The notes beneath the pieces were generated by a model. The model had not been told where the DNA came from. It searched no databases and saw only the letters and a program-made list of their open reading frames with translations. From the NCBI RefSeq assembly GCF_000003195.3, contig NC_012871.2:18668658-18732657 (forward strand): a DNA stretch of 64,000 nt, written 5' to 3'. The stretch comes from Sorghum bicolor (taxonomy: Eukaryota; Streptophyta; Magnoliopsida; Poales; Poaceae). The position numbers and the translations under genes are program-made. Positions 44,618-55,934 of the stretch are shown here, in pieces. Numbering within the stretch: the first letter of the stretch is position 1; each line of letters starts with the position of its first letter.

Positions 44618-47600
44618 ATATATGGCATAATATTAATTGCAGCCCCTCCATCAATAAGTATTTTAGAAACCGGCTGTCCATCAACCCTACCTTTAACAAA
44701 TAAAGCTTTGAGATGCTGTCGTTCATCATCAGAAGGTTTCTCAAAAATAGCTGTCATTGGATCAAGTGCCAACTAAGCTATTTGGTCAGAGAGATTAGCT
44801 TTGTCATCACTAGAAGAAAACAGAAACTCCATCAGCAACATGAATATCATATTTACATCTGCCGATGGACCTTTTCCCTTGCAATCGGGTTGTTGCCGAT
44901 TCTCAGGCGCAGAAGAACTTTCTTCTCTATACAAATCTTCTAGGCGTTCTTGCTGCATCCTTCTCCTTTGAGATCTAGTCAAACTTTCTAGACACCATCG
45001 GGGAAGCTTTGTCTTCCAAACCGGCTAATAGCGAACCTCCTTTGACTCTACACGATGAATTCCTTCTCTACAAAATATGAATTCATCGGGAACCCGTGCA
45101 TTTGCCATTTCTTCAAGTTCCTCCTGATTCCTTAGAAAATGACCAACATGACCACCAAGCCTGTCATGTACATTAAGCCTGCCCCCAGTTGATCATGAAC
45201 TGATGTTCTTCCCCTGATCGGCCCATTATAACGTCGATGATCGGGACAGAACTCTTGATCTGATCGATCGTGCCGACGATAACCATTGCACTCAGGACAA
45301 TCTTGAACAGTCAGCAATTTGATACCTCATTCCCAGTAGTGAATAAAGAACGGGCAATCCCAATGATATCTATGTCGATTCCATTCTTGTCGATGCCTTT
45401 CTTCTTGCCAACGCCGATCTTCTTGTTGACGCCGATACCGATCTTCACGCTGCTGCCACGTCTCTAGATGCCATCTATGGGTAATTACTACACCAGATCA
45501 GGGAGGCCGTCCAGAGCTGCTACCTTCCCTTATCAAACCATTTCCTTTGGCGTCATCGACCCTGTTTTAAATAGCGCCCTATAGTGGACGCTATAGCGCT
45601 ATTTAATGTTTCTAGAAGAGGACTGCTAAGCTATGAAGATTTTAACGCTAAATGATTGTTCCACTATTAGCAGCTAATAGCGCGCTAATTTTGCTAAATT
45701 GGGTTAGTTTAGCATTGCTATTTAGCCTTGGGTTTCATTTCCATCGGCCCAAATAACTCGGAGGCCCAAATAGTAGGGATATATCCCTATGTGATGTATG
45801 TTATTATTGATGTATCATGTATGAACTATGAACTTTGATGTAATGTGTTACTAAGACTTTGAAATATCTATCCCTATTGGCATTCATAATGTTTTCATCT
45901 TTATTATGTGTAAAATTACATGATGTTTGACATATTTTTTGCTCAGCCGCTAAATAGCTTAGCCCGCTATTAGCGTGCTATAGCTTTTCTTAGCCTTTTA
46001 GACAGGCTGCCACTAAAAGACTTAGCCCGCTATTTAAAACATTGGTCATCGGTAGTTACTTGATGTTGGGGATCTACCGATGCGTCTTTCTCAGCTGTTT
46101 CTGATGTTAGGACCTTGGTGTTACCTTTGACATCTAACATATTTGTGGGGAAAGGATGCTAGTCAATCTTCATCGGTTTCTGAGTTTCGGAACCATTAAA
46201 CTTGATTCTCCCAGATTCTACAGCTGATTGCAATTGCTACCTAAACACTTTACATTCATTCGTACTGTGTGAAGTTGCATTATGCCATTTGCAATACTTA
46301 ATCTTTTTCAGCTCTTCTACCGATAGAATTACATGATTAGGCGACAATTTGATCTGTCCTTCCTGAAGTAAGAAATCAAATATCCTATCGGCTTCAGTGA
46401 TATCGAAAGCAAATTTCTCTAGTTCTTTCTGGCCAAAAGGACAAGACATCAGCTTATTATTTTTCACCCACTCTGCTAAGCCGATGACTGGTTCTTCATC
46501 AGAATCAGAACTTCCTGCCTCATCAACAAATGATACCTTCTTATTCTAATTCTTTCTAGGTTCAAAAGTTCTAACATCCTCATCAGAAATCCTCTGCACC
46601 AAATGACTCAAACTTTCAAACTCTTGAGAAGCATATTTGTCTTTGAGATGTGGTAGCAATCCTTGAAAAGCCAAATCGGCTAACTGCCGATCATCCAAAA
46701 CCAGACTATAACATTTGTTCTTTACATCCCGCCGCCTCTGCACAAAGCTCTCCATCGATTCATCTTATGTTGTCTTAACCTTACCAAATCAGTAATCTTC
46801 TTTTCATGAACTCCAGAAAAGAAGTATTTATAAAACTGCTTCTCTAGATCGGCCCAAGTAATAACTGAATTTGGAGGTAATGAAATAAACTAGGTAAAAG
46901 CCGATCCCGACAAAGACGATGAAAATAAACGAACTCTTAATTCATCTCTGTTGGCAGCCTCTCCACATTGAATGATGAACCGATTTATGTGCTCTATGGT
47001 TGAGGTGTCATCTTGCCTAGAGAACTTAGTGAAATCTGGTACCTTATACGCAGGAGGAATTAAATTTGGGAGTGGAATTAAATTATACGCGGGAGGATAC
47101 GGTGTCTGATAAGAGTAAGTGTTAACATTAGATTTTATCCCGAACTGATCTCTCATAACCTCTGCTATCTTATCGGCCCAATAGGCATCGACATCTTGTC
47201 GATGTATGGGTTGAACTTCTGGCATCTGCTGATAGGCTTCCATGTATCTCTGGGGGACACGATCTCCAGCAAACATCATATTAGCCATATCCTGCTGACC
47301 GTTGGTTGACCTACCGATGCTTGATTCTGAAAACCAACCTGCATATGACCTTGTTGGATCCCTGCAACTTGATTCTGCTGCGTTGTATGTGGGAAGACTA
47401 ATTGCCCTGTCCATCCATTATTGGCGTTCATCATCCCAAAATTTTCCGATGGCTGGTAATTAGCGGTCATTGTTGGATTGACATAACCTGCTTGAGACAT
47501 GAACTTTTGTTGCGTCAGCAATGGATTTGCCGATGAGTTTACGTTAGGCATCTCGAACGTAGGCGCCTAGAAATTCCCAGTAATTAGCCTCGCAGTAGTT

Positions 47601-48309
47601 GTTGTAGAATACTAAGGAATTTGAGTCATCGATGAGACTGGAGGCGCCAATGGCATGGGAGTTTTCCCTGCTGAGTCAGTTACCTGAGATGTTCCATAAT
47701 TATTTGCAAAAAATTCTGGAGGCATACCATATCCCCACCAGTTGGGAGGAACCTGACAGTTCTGAAATACAGACCCTGACATAGCCAATGCCGATAGATC
47801 TATGTTGAGCTGGACCCGTCCCCCTGAGGTCATTGGATCAGATCTCATCGGTGTAAATTGCTCATTAGCCAACCCTAGTGTACTTGGGGAGAAGTAACCT
47901 TTGTACCCGCAACGGCTGAAGGAACCGATGGAGCCACAACCGTTGATAATCCTGGCTAATGATAGGTCGGGCCAGCATAAAGTGGTGGTGTTTTTCCTTC
48001 TTTAAAAGTTCAGACCACAACATTGTACACAGTATTGGACAGCACATTGGAGTGATTAATCAAAGCATGATTAATAGCAGTATTAACCATATCTTGCAAT
48101 TTACCAGGATTAGGGTCAAAGGTAACCTACCGAGGCATCAGCAGATCTTGCTTCTAGATAAGTTCCCCGCTCCTGTTCATGCTGAAGGATTTCAGACAGA
48201 GCTGCCTGTATTCCTCCATAGCCCTTTCCAAAGATTGCTTCTGTTCTTCCCTGAGATCGGCTTCTGTCACGCTGATGACGTTGTCCGTGTCGAGATCAGA
48301 AGTAGCCAT
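44618..48309 (-). pseudogene. Tat gag region, decayed and split by a hAT-type MITE
   Basis: It likely starts MATSDLDTDNVISVTEADLR at 48309. Recognisable parts are a Met/Gln/Pro-rich stretch (47870-47280), the capsid-like core (APPAYKVPDFTKFS... SSSLSGSAF, about 47100-46890), MESFVQRRRDVKNKCYSLV (about 46750) and a zinc-binding-like CKWHNATSHSTNEC near 46300-46260. The MITE at 45560-46044 lies downstream of that motif. Several frame changes and stops are present, so no intact Gag can be made. The gag/protease boundary is not sharp. Confidence 0.75.
45560..46044. mobile_element. hAT-type MITE inserted in Tat gag
   Basis: Ends CCCTGTTTTAAATAGCG and, inward from 46044, CAATGTTTTAAATAGCG. Flanks GTCATCGA (45552-45559) and GTCATCGG (46045-46052) agree at seven of eight bases, as expected of a hAT 8-bp duplication. 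The interior repeats GCTATTAGC / GCTATAGC motifs. Length 485 bp, no transposase. Confidence 0.85.
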
Positions 48310-48354
48310 GATGATCTTTGATGATGAGTGTCCCACTAGGTGTGCCAAAAGATG

Positions 48355-49112
48355 TGTTGATGCAAAAATATATCTACAAACACAAAGGGCTAATACCCAA
48401 TTTTGATATTAAGGCGTGCCAGCTGATTTGACCTAGCAATCGACAAAAGTGATAACTTGAATACTTTAGTTCCGACAATAGCGATGCGTCTGGATGTCAC
48501 AGCCAAGAGGTACTCATGCAGAACTTGAGAAATCGTTGAGTGTTACTCGTCGAATCCTTGAGAACTCGTAAACAGAAGAAAATATGCGAGTTGACGAAGT
48601 CGTCGAAATAGTAGATGCAAAAGTAGATGTAAAACTTGTGTATGATATTGATTGTTTTTTACATCGCTACTGGGTCTATATTTATACCCTGATCCCAAGG
48701 GTTACAACCGAATACCACTAGAATCTAAACAAAGTAGGCAGGACTCTTACATATAAGGTAAACCAAAATAATCATAGAAAGAGAATCAATAACTACCTAT
48801 CCCTATGTTTCCCCTAGCTATAACAAAACCCTCATCACCCCTTGTCTTAAGTTTTCAACGGGTTCTATACTTCTGTCCCATCGGCAACAGCCTCTACACT
48901 TTCCTCCATCAACATCGGCGACCAATCTTCCTCTATTGGCATCGGTGATCAACCATCCTTTATCAGCATCAGTGATCAATCGACAATAATCAATAGTCAT
49001 CATCTCCGAACCCAAGTCAACAGAATCCTCCAACCACCATCCCATCATCGGCATCACCAGCTATCGGCACTCCACTTACCGATTTGACACATGCCTAAAA
49101 ATGGTGTCAACA
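48355..49112 (-). repeat. 5' LTR of the Tat element
   Basis: 758 bp partner of 36254-37002. Next to it, on the minus strand, lies TTTTGGCACACCTAGTGGGA (48350-48331), in the place of a primer-binding site. Confidence 0.9.
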
Positions 49113-49956
49113 CTACGGGGTCCACTTGTCAGAGACAAAAGAAGCACAAACCAAAGGAGGCAGCGACATACAATCTATCTTTCTCTCTTTATCTATGAGT
49201 CGTTGCCTATCTCTTTCTCATGCCTTCCTCTACTCTCACTGCTCCCTCTCTCTCTATATGCGGCAACGAAGCCAGTGGCCACGAAGGCCTCCCTCTCTGC
49301 TCCCTCTCTCTACGCGGCAATGAAGATAGAGGCAAAGAGGAGACAAGCCAGATCTGGTCGAGGGCAACCAGATTTGATGGAGGCCGGCCAGATCTAGTGA
49401 AGGACAGCGCCACATCGTCGATGGGGCAGGTATAGTCTCCCCATCTCTCTGTCTTCCTCTCTTTATCTCCCTCACTCACTCTTCTCTCTCCTCTTTTGTA
49501 GATCTAGTGTTGGCTAGAACCACACTGATGTCAGTGGCGGCAAGCGAAACCCTAGGAACCGGCACGAGCAAGGACGACTGTGGTGGCAAGTAGGAGGATA
49601 GTGGCGCACAAGCGACCTTCGTGACGTTGACAGGAGCCGGCATGGACCGTGGAAAGTACAGCCTAGATGATGACGGCTCCAGAAGCTAGAGCTAGCTAGA
49701 TCTAGGACTTGGATTTTTTTATTATTATTTTTGTTAACTAAGGTGGGCCTAGTATAGTGACCGTCTCCATTAAAGGCCTATTAACGGAGGCGGTTGCCTT
49801 ATGACGACCGCCTGTGTTAAAGTTTTAATGGAGGCGGGCAAGGACAACCGCTTCCATTAAGTCACGATTAACCGTGACCTATCGTTGGAAGCGGTTACCC
49901 TTGCCCACCTCCATTAACAAAAAAACAACTGCCTCCAATAGAAAACTGTAGTAGTG
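49113..49956. repeat. right part of the CACTA element with subterminal repeats
   Basis: About 640 bases of interior with CT-rich runs and no credible gene. The subterminal repeats follow (49755-49945: GACCGTCTCCATTAA, TTAACGGAGGCGGTT and variants), then the terminus TGTAGTAGTG. Confidence 0.65.
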
Positions 49957-50283
49957 CAAGTAAGGTTTGTTGATGGGCTAAAATCCTAAAATCCATCAGG
50001 CTTGGGCTGAGCCCATGGGCCGGGCTCATTTTACTCATGTATAGATTAGACATTTAGATTAAATGGATGACTATTGTTTTTCTACACCATTAGAGCATGT
50101 TTGGAACACTTAAAACTAAAGTCTAGTTGGACTAAACTTCAGTCACACAAAATTTGTTTAGGTAGTACTTGATACAAACTACTTGTAAACTTTAAATGAG
50201 TTATGCTTGAATGGACTACTCTTACCTTTACCTATGAGAGAAAAAGGGGTAGATAATGAGCACATTTACATCCTTTTGCGTTC
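49957..50283. other. spacer between CACTA element and second Tat element
   Basis: Contains a GC-rich inverted stretch (GGGCTTGGGCTGAGCCC...) and AT-rich sequence. No gene. Confidence 0.4.
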
Positions 50284-50739
50284 TGTGGGGGTATAAACCC
50301 CTATACCCTTACGGCTAGACTTGGGCCAGGGGATTTATCCCATTACGAGATAGCTCGAAGCTTGATTCAATTGCCTAGAGTTTCGTGCAAGGAAACAAGA
50401 TGTGGAGATCAAGCAGGATTCTAGTCGGTTAGAATAGGAATTGGTATCGCAACATCTATGGCAATTGTAACCGACCAGGATTAGTTTCCAGATCTATAAC
50501 CCTGCCCTCTGGACTATATAAAGAGAGGCAAGGGACCCCATTAGACAATTCAATTCAACTCACAGCAATACAATCAGACGCAGAACGTCGGTATTACACC
50601 CACACGGTGGCCGAACTTGGATAAAATCCTTGTTTGTGTCTTGCGTCACCATCGAGTTCATAGCTTGCGCACCTATCTGCCGATAAACTACTACCGTGGG
50701 TATACCCCAAGGTAGACTACCGACTAGCTTTCATCGACA
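50284..50739 (+). repeat. 5' LTR of the second Tat element
   Basis: TGTGGGGGTATAAAC to TCATCGACA, 456 bp. A TATA box (TATATAAAG, about 50515) lies within it, and GTGGCGTGCCAGGTAGGGG follows directly. The partner LTR is outside the window, so the boundary rests on the TGT...ACA ends and the PBS-like sequence. Confidence 0.75.
50514..50523 (+). promoter_or_regulatory. TATA box in the LTR
   Basis: CTATATAAAG in the middle of the LTR, the expected place for the U3/R promoter of the element. Confidence 0.6.
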
Positions 50740-50758
50740 GTGGCGTGCCAGGTAGGGG
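50740..50758 (+). other. primer-binding-site region of the second Tat element
   Basis: GTGGCGTGCCAGGTAGGGG starts at the LTR edge, resembling the PBS region of RIRE2-type elements. The exact tRNA was not matched. Confidence 0.5.
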
Positions 50759-50787
50759 GAGTGCATATAGCTCTCCAAACGAACAAG

Positions 50788-53700
50788 ATGGTCATCATTC
50801 CTACTTCTGCTGCCGTGGCTGAAGGCCTCACGTTCACCGTCGGCTAGATCACCTGGACGACTCACGCCGGCAGCCTTAGGACCATAGCTTTGGAAGAGAA
50901 TCAGATCTGATCTGAATCGACAGAAGTGGTGGTCCCGATCACCCCGACCACGACTACTATGACTCCGACAACTCGACCTCCGCTCCCTCGCTACAATGGG
51001 AAACGAGTTGACAATTCCGATCTACTTGAAGCCATCGATCGCGCCAATCACAGGCTTCTTGAAGTCTTCGATCTAGTGAATTCAATTTTAGACCAGACCA
51101 CCAAAGCATCAACACCAAATTTTCTCTACTCCCATCGACCAACTCGTTCCACCACGCACGAAAGGCTGGGGATGTATTTCACAATAACGGCCACCCCTGA
51201 AGGACGAACTGTTCAGCTCAAGGGAACCTCTACAAACAGGAGTTTTCCTCATGGCCTCAGTAACGTGGCCGACTAGGTCTAGCGCCACACTCGGCGTCTA
51301 CTCAGGGAGATGGACCTGTCATCACGACAACCCGTGCGCCCAGCACGCCACTTCATCAATATTGTTTCTATCCGTACTTTGCCAGAAGACAACACCACCA
51401 GCACAAACTCAAGCACAGGCTCTGTCCCCACCGAGGTTTTACACCCCGAGGACGAGGTTTATGACTTGGATCTCCCGCCATACCCCCCGTGCTTTTCCTG
51501 CTTCCCGATTTTTCCGCCTCGACGAGGAGATTTGGTTTTCAATGTCACCAACGACGAGCCAGTCATCGACGGAGAAACCGATGAGCATAGGCAACACAGC
51601 GAGCAGCGCAACACCAATCGCGCTCAACAACGAGCAGACGAAGAACAGTGACAACTGGTCCCGAATAACCTCGACGACGCTTTCGACATGGTGGGGAACC
51701 AGCAGGTGTTCAAGACACCAAGCGCTAACGTGGCTGTCGCCATGGAGAACCTCGATAGACTCCCAGACACCCCAGAATACCAGGGTGTTCGGACCAACAT
51801 ACGGGCGCACCTAATTGCCACCATGGGACAGACAGTAGACCTCCTCAGAAGGGTTTAAGCCATCTCCTACACGGAGGTCACCTCCGACCAGACCCACCGC
51901 AGTCGGGCTTCACCACGACTCAACGCGCATCGACGCAGCCGTTCGCCCATCATGACCGTAGAATGAAAGCTCATCGCGACCACTGTGGTCGGGACGCTGG
52001 CCGCAATCGCGAACACGACCAGGAGGTAGACTAGGGAAGAAATCGTGATCTACAACAGAATCTCTCTCACAAGGATGCCTGTGAGCGCATCAATAGACGC
52101 ATCAACGATAGGGCGGCACACGAAAACGTGCGTCGCATCGAATACGACGTAGCTCACGGCCCTCCTGGTCTAAAACAGTTCTCCTCGCATCTCTGTCAAG
52201 TAGTCTGGCCACGCAACTTCAAGCTCGAGAAACTCAAAAAGTATGACGGCAAGGAGAACCCCGAAAACTGGATCACCCTTTACGAGATCATGGTCCGATC
52301 AGCAACAGGGGACGAGCACGTGATGGCAAACTATTTCCCAGTCGTCCTCAACCAAGCTGGCCACCAGTGGCTCCTCGGCTTACCTGAAAACTCTTTCAAC
52401 TCATGGGAAGAACTGTGCCAGGAATTTATCGACAATTTCATCGCCACATGTGAGCAGCCTAGAAACATGTACGACCTCGAGAGGATTCGGGACCTAAAAA
52501 ATGAGCCCTTACATGATTACATCCGACGTTTTTCGCATATGCGCGTCAAGATCCCGAAGATTTCCCACGATGAGGCTATTTCGGCTTTCATTAAAGGCCT
52601 TCGTTTTCATGAAGCCTTGAGGAGTAAGCTACAACAAAGAATTACACCGACGGCGATGATGCAGAGAAGCTCATCAGAGAAGATGTCTGGGGAACCCAAC
52701 AAAACGAGTAGACTCACTGACAGGACGACAACTGTGGACGTTTCAACAACCGAAGCCTTCAGTGCAACGATAACAGAGAAGGGTGGGACAGGTGCCACGA
52801 CCACCGTGATGACTTCAGGGGCAAACGACCTCGTGACAACGACCACGAGGTGAATACAGTCAAGCATCCCACCAGCTGACGAGATTATCAGGAAGATTAC
52901 AACAAAACCCTAAAAGGGTTGTGCCAGCTTCATCTCAAATCTAACCACATGGTGGAAGAATTTCGTGTCCTTAGGAGCATCTACACACAGCAGGCCGCTC
53001 AAGGCGACGCTGCCAAAACTATAGGGAAGCACGATAGGTGCAACCAAGAGGATGAGGACGAAGACCAGGACCGAGATCCACGGCACCAATACGTCAACCC
53101 AACCAATGTAGTCCACTCTATCTTTAGATGGAAGGTTTTGATTGAATCAAAGCAGGAAAGGAAACTCCTCAATATAGCCTGCCTAAACGTGGATAGCTCC
53201 GACAGATTGGTCACTGACCCAAGGTTTCCGCCCTGGTCTCACCGAGAGATATCCTTCAGCAGACAAGATCAATGGGCTACTATTCTAGAGCCAGGACATT
53301 TCCCATTGATCCTGGACCCATGCATTAACAGCGTCAGATTGGAGTGCGTGCTCGTGGGTGGTGGCAGCTCCATCGACATACTATTCCGCAACAGCTTGCC
53401 TGCCCTCAAGCTAACACCGGCGCAACTGAAACCATACGAAGCCCAGTTCTGGGGCGTTCTACCGGGCCAAAGCTCAATACCCACTGGCCAGATAACGTTG
53501 CCCGTGCAGTTTGGAATGCCAGACCACTTTTGAATAGAGTTTGTAAATTTTGTGGTCGCCGATTTTAATGGAACTTACTATGCCATTCTAGGTCGTCCTT
53601 CTCTCACCAAGTTCATGGCAGTGCCACACAATTCATACTTGGTCCTCAAGATGCCAACCAAGAAGGGCATCCTGACCATCAGAGGCAACGTTTACACAGC

Positions 53701-54640
53701 ATACACCTATGAGGAGGAAAGCTTCAAGATCACTGAAGCCATTGACCTCTCAATCCAGATGGCAGAAACCATGTCCCAAGCAGCACAAGCCTCATCCGAC
53801 CAGCTCAAGCTACCCGAGCAGCAGACCCCAAGAAAGAACATCAAGTCCAAAGAACACAAGGAAGTCCAGCTGGTCAATGGTGATCCTAAAAAAATGGCTC
53901 TCATCAGAGCTAATTTGGACGCTAAATAGGAAGACGTGCTCATCAGGTTTCTAAGGGACAACGTAAGCGTTTTCGCATAGAAACCCGTAGACATGCCCGG
54001 TGTCCCTCGAAACCTGATCGAGCACTCCTTAAATGTCTCGAAGACCGCAAGACCAATCAAGTAGGAGCTACGACGGTTCACTCACGACAAAAAGGAGGCT
54101 ATTAGGATGAAAATTACATGACTTTCAGTAGCCAGGTTTATTAAGGAAGTATATCATCCCGATTGGTTAGCCAATCCGGTCCTTGTAAGGAAAAAGAATA
54201 ATGAATGGAGAATGTGCGTTGATTACACCGATCTTAATAAACACTATCCTAAAGATCCTTTCGGTCTCCCTCATATAGACGAGGCGGTCGACTCAACGGC
54301 CGGATGCGAATTACTATCTTTTCTCGACTGCTACTCTGGTTATCACCAGATCTCATTAAAAGAGGACGACCAGATTAAAACCTCTTTCATTACTCCCTTT
54401 GGGGCATACTGCTACACGACCATGTCCTTTGGACTGAAAAATGCTAGGGCTACTTATCAATGCGCTATTCAACAGTGCCTCCACGATGAAATACGCGACA
54501 ACCTTGTCGAAGCTTATGTCGATGATGTTGTCGTCAAAACCAGAGACGCCAACACTCTAATCGACAACCTCGATCGCACCTTCAAAGCACTAAACACGTA
54601 CAAGTAGAAGCTTAATCCCAAAAAGTGCATCTTTGGTGTC
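50788..54640 (+). pseudogene. Tat gag-protease-RT (5' part), decayed
   Basis: ATG 50788 opens MVIIPTSAAVAEG, followed by a stop near 50908. The capsid core is in another frame (about 52128-52700) with KYDGKENPENWITLYE, WLLGLPENSFNSWEEL and FIDNFIATCEQPRN. Protease lies at about 53330-53560 (LECVLVGGGSSIDILF, ILGRPSLTKFMA); the catalytic Asp position is changed, since the usual D-G-G/S-S site reads V-G-G-G-S-S. RT (about 54130-54640) has CVDYTDLNKHYPKDPF and YVDDVVVKT. The reading stops at KKCIFGV, exactly where the next element begins. Confidence 0.85.
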
Positions 54641-55919
54641 TGTTGGGTATTTTAAACGCAAACAGAAAAATCCGCAAGCGCACGGATACCGATGTAGCCT
54701 TCACCCGGGAGTATTCCAGAGTATCGATTTTCCACAGGGAACGTGAGTGTACTAATTAAGATCCAAGATCGCCCAAGGATAACTATATATTATTTTTGGT
54801 GGGAAGAGAGGAAGTTTCCTGAGAGTTCTCTAGTTGATCTAAGAATCAAGAATTACTTCAAGATTATCTATTTCGGGACATCAGAACACTAACCACAGAA
54901 AGAGATGAGAAGGGGGCTAGGAAGCTCCGACTACGGTCCTACAAACACCGATCCGAACGAGGTGGAATACGTCGACCGTTAGGGCTGTCACTACCCTAAG
55001 GCTACCACAACAATCCGCAGGATTGGGTGCAATTCCAGGTAATTGCAAGACTAAACACCACATCTAATCTATTAATTACTACTCTAATGTTTCAAAGATT
55101 AGAGCACTTGATGCAAGCGGGAATCCAATAAATAACTTGAATGTAAATAAAAGTAATTAGAGAAATCAGGAATTATGAATTGAAGAACCTGGAGAACGAT
55201 GAAGAACGAACCAGATGCTACAAAAGTATAATGTTGAGGAAGATCCGACAGATCCGGCTCCTCCTCCGCTCTCCTCTTCTCTCTCCCTATTTTCTAGATT
55301 ACAACTAGAACTAACTAGAACTAGAACTAGAGGAACTAGAACTAGAACTAGATGAACTAGAACTAGATCTAGATGAACTAGAGGTAGAACTAGAAGAACT
55401 AGAGGGATCCTCTCTACTTGGATGAAGAATTGAAACCCTAACTTTGATTCTGTAGAAGAGGTATGATCTCCAGGGGCCAGGGGGCCTTGCTTATATAGTC
55501 TTTTCTGATGAATCTGGGCCGTCGGATCAAACCGACATTGATCGTGTGGTTTTCCTTAAAGTATTAGGTCGGTGGAGCATGATCCGCGAAACGTGTCCTG
55601 ATTGGGCACTGTAGCTGGGCGGGCGCCCAGGAGAGTTGGGCGGGCGCCCTGCCTCCAAGCCCGATTTCCTTCCCGTTCGTTCCCGTGGCTTCTGGAGTCT
55701 TCTAGATGATAGAAAATTGCACGACATGTTAATATCTCTATGTAAACCCGACGTGTGGGCCTTTCTTCCGTATTTCCTGATAACCCCCTGCAAAAATACA
55801 CAAACACCAAAACTCATGGAATTCTGTCAGATAAAACCCTAAGTCTAGGTGTTGGTTGCATTTGGATCTTTTTCTATGATTAGTTGACGGTTAAATGTGA
55901 GCATTAAGGACCGTCAACA
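54641..55919 (-). repeat. 3' LTR of the Athila-like element
   Basis: 1279 bp, near-identical to 61082-62355. It contains an array of CTAGAA-type hexamers (about 55305-55405). Confidence 0.92.
55305..55405. repeat. CTAGAA-type hexamer array in the 3' LTR
   Basis: Repeats of AACTAGAACTAGA with G-containing variants (GGAACTAGA, GATGAACTAGA). It is longer at its right side than the partner array because of an extra GGTAGAACTAGAAGAACTAGA-like stretch. Confidence 0.85.
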
Positions 55920-55921
55920 AG

Positions 55922-55934
55922 CTCCCCCAAGCTT
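55922..55934 (-). other. polypurine tract of the Athila-like element
   Basis: The minus strand reads AAGCTTGGGGGAG two bases before the LTR. The same 13-mer recurs at 60422-60434, and a 12-base version lies at 57575-57586. Confidence 0.8.

Larger units (their letters stand above)
36254..49112 (-). mobile_element. Tat-lineage Ty3 retrotransposon with antisense gene, minus strand
   Basis: Direct repeats at 36254-37002 and 48355-49112 begin TGTTGATGC and end GTCAACA. Target duplications are CTACA (36249-36253) and CTACG (49113-49117), four of five alike. A polypurine tract (TTGGGGGGCATG on the minus strand) adjoins the left LTR, which is thus the 3' LTR. Gag-pol runs right to left, with two RNase H-like domains, a Tat mark. 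Between pol and the 3' LTR lies an antisense gene like that of maize Grande (gene 23; remembered). Total length 12.86 kb. Many stops; not autonomous. Confidence 0.9.
35930..49956. mobile_element. non-autonomous CACTA transposon split by a Tat retrotransposon
   Basis: Ends CACTACTACA (35930-35939) and TGTAGTAGTG (49947-49956) are perfect inverted repeats. Both sides carry subterminal repeats of one type, ACCGCCTCCATTAA and its inverse (35985-36175 and 49755-49945). Without the inserted retroelement it would be about 1.17 kb and lacks transposase. The flanking triplets (TCC and CAA) do not match, so the target duplication is not confirmed. Confidence 0.75.
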
